This document shows, in pieces, positions 56,540 to 62,498 of a stretch of DNA of 62,498 nt. Position numbers and translations under genes: made by a program. Under the pieces are notes generated by a model. That model saw nothing but the letters and a program-made list of their open reading frames with translations. It had not been told where the DNA came from and ran no database searches. Location of the stretch: contig CAJQTG010000037.1 in the NCBI GenBank assembly GCA_905618925.1, forward strand, positions 1-62,498. Direction: 5' to 3'. This stretch comes from an uncultured Candidatus Thioglobus sp. (GTDB taxonomy: Bacteria > Pseudomonadota > Gammaproteobacteria > PS1 > Pseudothioglobaceae). Positions within the stretch are counted from its first letter, which is position 1. The number at the start of each line of letters is the position of its first letter.

Positions 56540-57601
56540 ATGATAAATAACCAAGAAGAATTAAGACAAACTGCAAATCAATTGGCTGCTAGAGGCAAAG
56601 GACTTCTTGCAGTAGATGAATCTACTCCAACTATAGGCAAACGCCTTGCTGGGATTAGCGTTGAAAACACAGAAGAAAATCGTCAAGCCTATCGTGGGAT
56701 GCTCTTTACTGCAGAAGGTATTGGTGAATATATTAGTGGAGTCATCCTTTTTGAAGAAACGCTTTATCAAAACCACCTTGACGGGGAAACTATGGTTTCA
56801 AAAATTAATAAGCTGGGAATAATTCCAGGTATTAAAGTAGATAAAGGCTTAAGTCCATTAGCTGGTGGGCATGAAGTAGAGACATGGTGCAAGGGGCTAG
56901 AAGGTCTTGCTGAGAGAACTGCTGAGTATTATAAACAAGGAGCACGTTTTGCAAAATGGCGCGCTGTGTTACAAATTACTGCTGATGGATGCCCAACAGA
57001 TCTTGCAATTAGAGAGAATGCTTGGGGTCTTGCAAGATATGCAAAAATTTGTCAAGAGTCGGGACTTGTTCCCATTATTGAGCCTGAAATTTTAATGGAT
57101 GGAGATCATACTATTGAGAAGACAGCAGAAGTGCAAGAGAAAGTCTTGGTTGAAGTCTACAAAGCTTGCTCAGAAAATAACGTTTTCTTAGAGGGAACAT
57201 TATTAAAGCCTTCAATGACTGTTTCTGGTGCTGATAATTTTAATAAAGCTGGCTCAGAAGAAGTTGCTAAGATGACAGTTCGCACAATGAATCGTTGCGT
57301 ACCAGCAGCAGTTCCAGGAATCATGTTTCTTTCAGGTGGGTTAACGGAAGAAGACGCTTCTGTTTATCTTAATACTATGAATAGTATCGAACATAAGAGC
57401 GCAACAAGTTTGACATTTTCTTATGGAAGAGCTTTGCAGCAATCATGTTTACAAGCCTGGAAAGGCAGTGATATTGAAGCAGGCCAGAAGGCATTAATGG
57501 CAAGATGCCAAGCTAATTCTGAGTCTTCTACTGGGGATTATGTTGCTGGCTCGCAGCCTTCTTCTCAAGACACATTATTCGAAGCGGGTTACAAGTATTA
57601 A
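56540..57601 (+). CDS. fba: Fructose-bisphosphate aldolase, class I
   Basis: A 353-residue Schiff-base aldolase, metal-independent. Class I signatures: LLAVDESTPTIGKR (about 23-36), ILFEETLYQ (about 74), GIKVDKGLSPL, WRAVLQI (near 140) and the Schiff-base lysine region LEGTLLKPSMTV (about 220-231). ATG 56540 is preferred over GTG 56531 because AAGGG is spaced correctly for the ATG. It closes the operon before a strong terminator. Confidence 0.94.
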   Translation: MINNQEELRQTANQLAARGKGLLAVDESTPTIGKRLAGISVENTEENRQAYRGMLFTAEGIGEYISGVILFEETLYQNHLDGETMVSKINKLGIIPGIKVDKGLSPLAGGHEVETWCKGLEGLAERTAEYYKQGARFAKWRAVLQITADGCPTDLAIRENAWGLARYAKICQESGLVPIIEPEILMDGDHTIEKTAEVQEKVLVEVYKACSENNVFLEGTLLKPSMTVSGADNFNKAGSEEVAKMTVRTMNRCVPAAVPGIMFLSGGLTEEDASVYLNTMNSIEHKSATSLTFSYGRALQQSCLQAWKGSDIEAGQKALMARCQANSESSTGDYVAGSQPSSQDTLFEAGYKY

Positions 57602-57653
57602 TCTTTGCTTTTATCGGGTTTAGACTTAAGAATTTAGTCTAAAGCTTAGAGAG

Positions 57654-57659
57654 TATAAT
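57654..57659 (+). promoter_or_regulatory. -10 box upstream of mnmG
   Basis: TATAAT directly before the hairpin at 57661. No good -35 is visible. It could start a short transcript through the hairpin or serve mnmG. Confidence 0.3.
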
Positions 57660-57660
57660 A

Positions 57661-57687
57661 AAAGGCCCGAATTATTTCGGGCCTTTT
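57661..57687 (+). terminator. Strong hairpin between fba and mnmG
   Basis: AAAGGCCCGAA (57661-57671) and TTCGGGCCTTT (57676-57686) pair perfectly around TTAT and end in four Ts (57684-57687). It is the expected intrinsic terminator of the tkt-fba operon. It ends only 18 bp before the mnmG ATG. Confidence 0.85.
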
Positions 57688-57705
57688 GTATTGAAAAACA
57701 AAAAA

Positions 57706-59577
57706 ATGAATAAAAGTAAATATTATCCTGTAATTGTTGTTGGTGGAGGACATGCTGGCACAGAGGCAGCTCTTGCATCAGCTAGAATGGGTGTTGATAC
57801 ATTACTAATAACTCATAATGTTGAGACACTAGGCCAGATGAGCTGTAATCCTGCGATTGGCGGCATTGGTAAGGGTCATCTCGTAAAAGAGATCGATGCA
57901 ATGGGCGGCATAATGGCAAAAGCTATTGATGTGTCAGGTATTCAGTTTAGAACACTCAATGCATCCAAAGGTCCAGCTGTTAGGGCCACCAGAGCTCAAG
58001 CAGATAGAATATTATATAAAGCAGCAATAAGAAGCAAAATTGAAAATCAAGAGAATCTAAGTTTATTTCAGCAGCCAGTTGACGATTTAATTATTGAAAA
58101 TAACAGAGTTAAAGGCGTTATAACGCAAATGGGTTTGGAATTCTTTGCAGATAAAGTCATCTTAACTTCAGGCACTTTTTTAGGTGGAATTATACATATT
58201 GGCAAACAAAATTATCAAGGAGGAAGGGCTGGTGATGCCCCAGCTAATGTTTTATCTGAACGATTACGCTCTTATGATTTAGGTGTAGGAAGACTAAAAA
58301 CAGGAACACCACCTCGCCTTGACGGGAGAACAATTAACTATAACATCTTACAAAAACAAGAGGGCGATACTCCATTACCAACCTTTTCATTTATGGGGAG
58401 GTTAGCTGATCACCCACAACAAATTCCATGTTTTATTACTCATACGAACGCAAAAACTCATGAATATATTACTAATGGCCTAAAAGACTCACCACTTTAT
58501 AGTGGAAAAATCGAAGGTGTTGGCCCTCGATATTGCCCTTCAATTGAGGATAAGGTTGTTAGATTTGCAGAAAGAGATTCACATCAAATATTCGTTGAAC
58601 CAGAAGGTCTTACAACTCATGAAGTATATCCAAATGGCATCTCAACATCGCTAGCATATGAAGTTCAAGAGGATTTTGTCAACTCTATAAAAGGCTTTGA
58701 AGATGCAAAGATCATTCGTCCAGGCTATGCCATTGAATACGATTTTTTTGATCCTAGAGGGTTGAAACAAACACTAGAGGTTAAGAAAATATCGGGTCTT
58801 TTCTTCGCAGGACAAATTAATGGAACTACTGGCTATGAAGAAGCAGCTGCACAAGGTTTGCTAGCTGGAATTAATGCTGCATTACAGGTTCAAGAGAAGG
58901 ACCCTTGGACGCCTAAAAGGGACGAGTCTTATATAGGCGTTATGGTTGATGATTTGACGACCAAAGGAGCATCAGAGCCTTATCGAATGTTTACCTCTCG
59001 AGCTGAATATCGACTTTTACTTCGAGAAGATAATGCTGATGAAAGATTAACGCCACAAGCTAGAGCAATGGGACTTGTTGATGATCTACGCTGGCTTTCG
59101 TTTAATGGAAAATATGAGCAAGTGGCGAATGAAAAAAAACGTTTAAAGTCTTTTTGGGTTCAGTCAGGAGATGCCCAAGCCGAAGAAGTTTTGGGGATAA
59201 AGCTTAGTCATGAATATAGTTTAGAAGCCTTATTAAAAAGACCAAATATTGATTATAAATTGCTTAGTAAAATTGAAAATGCGAAACCTTTCCTGGAAGA
59301 TAGGATGATTATTGAGCAAGTAGAAAATCAAATTAAATATGAGGGATATATAAAACGACAATTAGATGAAATTGAAAAATATCGTAAAAATGAGAATACT
59401 AAACTTTCATCAGATATTGATTACAGTGAGATTAAAGCTCTATCAAATGAGGTTAGGCAAAAGCTTAATGAATACAAGCCTGAAACAATTGGTCAAGCTA
59501 GTAGAATTCAAGGCGTAACCCCAGCATCAATTTCTATATTATTAGTTTTTTTGAAAACTTATAAAGCCCTGTCATGA
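57706..59577 (+). CDS. mnmG: tRNA uridine-5-carboxymethylaminomethyl modification enzyme MnmG
   Basis: FAD/NADH enzyme that with MnmE modifies wobble U34 of several tRNAs using methylene-THF. The 623 residues show the FAD motif [18 protein letters not shown] (about 12-29) and the GidA signatures [18 protein letters not shown] and [18 protein letters not shown]. The frame is open from TTG 57691; ATG 57706 gives the normal N-terminus. Its stop overlaps the rsmG start (ATGA). Confidence 0.96.
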   Translation: MNKSKYYPVIVVGGGHAGTEAALASARMGVDTLLITHNVETLGQMSCNPAIGGIGKGHLVKEIDAMGGIMAKAIDVSGIQFRTLNASKGPAVRATRAQADRILYKAAIRSKIENQENLSLFQQPVDDLIIENNRVKGVITQMGLEFFADKVILTSGTFLGGIIHIGKQNYQGGRAGDAPANVLSERLRSYDLGVGRLKTGTPPRLDGRTINYNILQKQEGDTPLPTFSFMGRLADHPQQIPCFITHTNAKTHEYITNGLKDSPLYSGKIEGVGPRYCPSIEDKVVRFAERDSHQIFVEPEGLTTHEVYPNGISTSLAYEVQEDFVNSIKGFEDAKIIRPGYAIEYDFFDPRGLKQTLEVKKISGLFFAGQINGTTGYEEAAAQGLLAGINAALQVQEKDPWTPKRDESYIGVMVDDLTTKGASEPYRMFTSRAEYRLLLREDNADERLTPQARAMGLVDDLRWLSFNGKYEQVANEKKRLKSFWVQSGDAQAEEVLGIKLSHEYSLEALLKRPNIDYKLLSKIENAKPFLEDRMIIEQVENQIKYEGYIKRQLDEIEKYRKNENTKLSSDIDYSEIKALSNEVRQKLNEYKPETIGQASRIQGVTPASISILLVFLKTYKALS

Positions 59578-60185
59578 ATGAAAATGAGAGGCTACTCTGC
59601 GAAGGGGCAGAGTTAATGAATATTGCTCTCTCAGAGTTTCAAGTGCAGCAACTCCTTAAGTTCCACGCACTAATTATTAAATGGAATAAGGTATACAATT
59701 TAAGTGCCATACGCGACCCCTTAGAGTCAATTAAAAAACACTTTTTGGATAGCCTTTCAATACTAAGTTTTATAAAGCCTGGATTATTACTAGATGTTGG
59801 CTCTGGAGCCGGTTTGCCTGGCATCATCATTGCAATTATGATGCCTAAAACTAGTGTCTTTGTCATTGATAGTGTTGGTAAAAAATGTCGATTTATGCAA
59901 ACTGTAAAAACAGAACTGTCTTTGACTAATTTAACTGTAGTTAATAGTAGGGTGGAGTCATTTAATTACCATCAGTCTTTTCCTCAAATAACTTCTCGAG
60001 CATTTTCAGATGTAGCTACGACTATTGAAAAAGTGAAGCATTTAATAGCAGATGATGGGCGCTACTTAATGATGAAGGGCGACAATATTAATGAAGAAAA
60101 TATGCAAAAAATGAAGTCAAAAGTACATATTTTAAAAGTTCCATTTGTTTCAGATAATCGTTCACTTTTAGAAATTCAGCTATAA
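59574..60185 (+). CDS. rsmG: 16S rRNA (guanine-527-N7)-methyltransferase
   Basis: A 203-residue SAM-dependent methyltransferase acting on G527 of 16S rRNA. Motif I is [13 protein letters not shown] (about 72-84); the N-terminal [10 protein letters not shown] and HFLDSLS segments are RsmG hallmarks. Overlaps mnmG by 4 bp, the classic gidA-gidB arrangement. Confidence 0.95.
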   Translation: MNENERLLCEGAELMNIALSEFQVQQLLKFHALIIKWNKVYNLSAIRDPLESIKKHFLDSLSILSFIKPGLLLDVGSGAGLPGIIIAIMMPKTSVFVIDSVGKKCRFMQTVKTELSLTNLTVVNSRVESFNYHQSFPQITSRAFSDVATTIEKVKHLIADDGRYLMMKGDNINEENMQKMKSKVHILKVPFVSDNRSLLEIQL

Positions 60186-60194
60186 TTTTTGACT

Positions 60195-60965
60195 ATGGAA
60201 ATAATTGACTCTCATTGCCACATAGACCGAGTTGACTTAGATGCTTTTGGAGGAAGTATTGAGTCAATGCTCAAACACGCCAGTGAGCTCTCTGTAACGA
60301 AGTTCCTATGTGTTTGTATTGATTTGGAGCATTTTGATCAAGTTCACAATCTTGCATTAGCCCATTCTAATATTTATTCGTCAGTTGGCGTGCATCCAAC
60401 AGAAACTAATTGTAAAGACCCAACTACAGAAGAGTTACTAGTATATGCAAAAAGTGACAGAATAATTGCAATTGGCGAGACTGGTTTGGATTATTTTCAT
60501 GTTAAGGAGGATCAGGCTGATTGGCAAAGAGATCGCTTCCGTCGACATATTAAAGCATCCAATATTTCGGGTAAACCTCTGATTATTCATACCAGAGAAG
60601 CTAAATCTGACACTATCAAAATTCTCTCTGAAGAGAAGGCTGAGTCAGCCGTTATGCATTGCTTTTCTGAAGACTGGGAGACTGCTGAAGCAGCATTGGA
60701 TCTTGGTTATTACATTTCTTTTTCGGGTATTTTGACGTTTAAAAGTGCTCAATCTTTGCGTGATGTTGCAAAAAAAATACCTGCCGATCGCCTTTTAGTT
60801 GAAACAGATTCACCATATTTAACCCCTGTTCCTAATAGAGGAAGGCCAAATAGTCCAGCCTATACATACTATGTAGCAGAGAAACTTGCAGAAATTCGTA
60901 ATACGAGTATTTCTGAGATTGCTAAAGTCACCACTGAGAACTTTAATCGGCTATTCTTTTTGTGA
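60195..60965 (+). CDS. TatD family metal-dependent hydrolase
   Basis: A 256-residue TIM-barrel hydrolase of the TatD/YcfH type (putative 3'-5' DNase or D-amino-acyl hydrolase). Metal ligands are visible in IDSHCHID (His6 and His8 region), IGETGLDYF (Glu), IHTREAK (His), MHCFSE (His) and VETDSPYLTP (Asp). The frame is open from TTG 60189; ATG 60195 starts directly at the metal motif. 9 bp after rsmG. Confidence 0.9.
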   Translation: MEIIDSHCHIDRVDLDAFGGSIESMLKHASELSVTKFLCVCIDLEHFDQVHNLALAHSNIYSSVGVHPTETNCKDPTTEELLVYAKSDRIIAIGETGLDYFHVKEDQADWQRDRFRRHIKASNISGKPLIIHTREAKSDTIKILSEEKAESAVMHCFSEDWETAEAALDLGYYISFSGILTFKSAQSLRDVAKKIPADRLLVETDSPYLTPVPNRGRPNSPAYTYYVAEKLAEIRNTSISEIAKVTTENFNRLFFL

Positions 60966-60969
60966 TCTT

Positions 60970-61893
60970 ATGACTACTCATGATGCCCCAAGGTACCTAA
61001 CTGTTGATGAGTTTTCAATTGGGCAGCGTCTTGATAATTATCTAATTAAGCAGCTGAAAGGTGTCCCAAAGTCTCGCATTTATCGAATTATTAGAAAAGG
61101 TGAAGTCCGCGTTAATAAAGGTAGAAAAAAAGCAGACTATAAGCTTGTTTCGGAAGACATTATTCGAATTCCACCTATTAGAACTTCTACTGAAAAGGAT
61201 ATTACGCCATCTGATGGACTACTTAAGCTGCTTAATTCCTCAATTCTTTATGAGGATAAAGGCTTATTAGTGCTAAATAAGACACATGGAATGGCAGTTC
61301 ATGGGGGAAGTGGTGTCACTATTGGAATTATTGAGGCACTTAAAAGCCAATACAAAGAGCCGATTGAGCTTGTCCATCGACTTGATAGAGGTACATCAGG
61401 GTGTTTGATTCTTGCAAAAAAACGCTCAGTCTTAAAATCATTTCATGAACAGTTAGTCAATCACCAAGTGGAAAAGCGCTATATTGCACTTGTTAAAAAT
61501 AGCTGGAGTAAGAAAAAGCATACTATTGATGCCCCAATTTATCAAAACTCAAGGAATAGTGTTATTGATTCAAAAGGAAAAGACTCAGTAAGTCATTTTC
61601 ACCCTATCAAAAATTTTCTTATGGATGATGAAAGCGCTTCTTTAGTAGAAGTGGCTATAGAAACTGGAAGAACTCATCAAATTAGAGTCCATGCAAAGCA
61701 TGCTGGTCATCCAGTAGCCCAAGATGATAAGTATGGTGATAATAGTTTTGATCAGCTAATGAAAAAGAAAGGATTGAATCGACTTTTTTTGCATGCCAAA
61801 TCAATTGTTTTTACAAACCCTATCACTAATGAGATACAAAAGGTAACTGCCCCCTTGCCAAAAGATCTTGAAGAATTTTTAAATAAACTATGA
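60970..61893 (+). CDS. rluC: 23S rRNA pseudouridine synthase RluC
   Basis: A 307-residue RluA-type pseudouridine synthase. An N-terminal S4 RNA-binding domain (about 16-75; [30 protein letters not shown]) precedes the catalytic domain with Asp in HRLDRGTSG (about 137-145) and the GRTHQIRVH segment. The S4 domain favours RluC or RluD over RluA; the RLDNYL start and the [10 protein letters not shown] segment favour RluC. The ORF is open upstream into tatD, but ATG 60970 gives the family N-terminus. Its stop overlaps the ubiA start (ATGA). Confidence 0.92.
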   Translation: MTTHDAPRYLTVDEFSIGQRLDNYLIKQLKGVPKSRIYRIIRKGEVRVNKGRKKADYKLVSEDIIRIPPIRTSTEKDITPSDGLLKLLNSSILYEDKGLLVLNKTHGMAVHGGSGVTIGIIEALKSQYKEPIELVHRLDRGTSGCLILAKKRSVLKSFHEQLVNHQVEKRYIALVKNSWSKKKHTIDAPIYQNSRNSVIDSKGKDSVSHFHPIKNFLMDDESASLVEVAIETGRTHQIRVHAKHAGHPVAQDDKYGDNSFDQLMKKKGLNRLFLHAKSIVFTNPITNEIQKVTAPLPKDLEEFLNKL

Positions 61894-62498
61894 ATGCATA
61901 TATTCGCTTAATGAGGCTTGATAAGCCTATTGGGTCATTATTACTTTTATGGCCAACTTATTGGGCTTTATTTCTAAGTGCAGATGGATGGCCTGATTTA
62001 GATATATTGGTCATTTTCACTTTGGGAGTTTTTATAATGAGAACTGCTGGGTGCGTTATTAATGATTTTGCAGATCGAAAAATTGATAAGCACATAGTAA
62101 GAACTCAGGGAAGGCCTCTTGCTACTGGAGAAATTTCATCCAATTCTGCATTAGTATTATTTGGTCTATTATTACTGGTGGCATTAGGCTTAGTTCTGCA
62201 AACTAATCTTTTAACTATTAAATTGTCTTTAATTGCGCTTTTACTGGCAACTTTATATCCTTTTACAAAGCGTTGGACTAATTTACCGCAACTAGTTTTA
62301 GGCGCCGCATTTGGAATGAGCGTGCCTATGGCTTTTAGTGCTCAAACTGGAGTGATACCTTTAACTGCTTGGCTAGTTTTTATTGCAACTCTAGTTTGGA
62401 CTTTGATTTATGACACTTTTTATGCGATGGCTGATCGCGATGAGGATTTAAAGATTGGAGTAAAGTCAACGGCAATTCTTTTTGCAAAATACGATCAA
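61890..62498 (+). CDS. ubiA: 4-hydroxybenzoate polyprenyltransferase, N-terminal part (cut by window end)
   Basis: Inner-membrane prenyltransferase of ubiquinone synthesis. The 203 residues present include the N-terminal [19 protein letters not shown] and the first Asp-rich prenyl-diphosphate motif NDFADRKID (about 65-73), followed by hydrophobic helices; the second Asp-rich region [19 protein letters not shown] is near the end. The gene runs off the window. It overlaps rluC by 4 bp. Confidence 0.93.
   Translation, partial: MNAYIRLMRLDKPIGSLLLLWPTYWALFLSADGWPDLDILVIFTLGVFIMRTAGCVINDFADRKIDKHIVRTQGRPLATGEISSNSALVLFGLLLLVALGLVLQTNLLTIKLSLIALLLATLYPFTKRWTNLPQLVLGAAFGMSVPMAFSAQTGVIPLTAWLVFIATLVWTLIYDTFYAMADRDEDLKIGVKSTAILFAKYDQ

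Overview
The window looks like an AT-rich, gene-dense gammaproteobacterial chromosome. The mnmG-rsmG pair, the rluC/tatD/ubiA run, DjlA and the PEP-synthase regulator fit a marine gammaproteobacterium. A persulfide dioxygenase beside C1 and organic-nitrogen genes makes a SUP05/Arctic96BD-19 (Thioglobus-like) relative my best guess. That is inference from gene content; no marker gene settles it. I see no tRNA, rRNA, IS element, prophage or CRISPR.

Layout. (1) 1-10.9 kb: mixed genes. A partial CDS and djlA are followed by a lipase-like hydrolase, a coupled small-protein/MORN pair, a GST, a nitrilase-family amidase, a malate/lactate-dehydrogenase-family enzyme, an inverse-autotransporter beta-barrel with no passenger domain plus a tightly linked secreted partner whose frame is broken at a T6 run, an SDR, an exported protein, a ureohydrolase and a DUF2721 protein. 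(2) 10.9-14.3 kb: a fusion of a PrnB/tryptophan-dioxygenase-like domain with a kynureninase-like domain, divergent from an Lrp/AsnC regulator followed by two tiny unknown ORFs. (3) 14.4-27.6 kb: amino-sugar catabolism. nagR-nagA-nagB and a persulfide dioxygenase run leftward. A GH20 hexosaminidase, a CUT1 ABC transporter, two Gfo/Idh dehydrogenases and a TIM-barrel isomerase run rightward. The two arms share a 402-bp promoter region with matched operator-like repeats. (4) 27.6-32.9 kb: Sel1 protein, modABC, an MFS carrier and a class I glutamine amidotransferase. (5) 33.1-47.4 kb: a C1 island with a corrinoid protein, DUF1638, MetF-like, methyl-THF methyltransferase, GFA-family protein, corrinoid reactivase, MttB-family methyltransferase, formate-THF ligase, FdhD and a two-subunit NAD formate dehydrogenase. 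(6) 47.4-57.6 kb: central carbon metabolism, with ppsR-ppsA leftward and tkt-gap-pgk-pyk-fba rightward. (7) 57.7 kb to the end: mnmG-rsmG-tatD-rluC-ubiA, cut off inside ubiA.

How it fits together. The C1 island can take a methyl group from a methylated amine through a corrinoid protein to tetrahydrofolate, then oxidise it to formate and to CO2 with NADH formation. modABC next door can supply molybdate for the formate dehydrogenase. The amino-sugar region imports and cleaves N-acetylhexosamine oligosaccharides in the cytoplasm and feeds fructose-6-phosphate into the lower pathway. Presence of both ppsA and pyk points to reversible carbon flow.

Most worth a second look: the passenger-less inverse autotransporter pair, the dioxygenase-kynureninase fusion, the C1 island, the apparent ATT start codon of pyk, and the paired promoter/operator layout of the amino-sugar locus.
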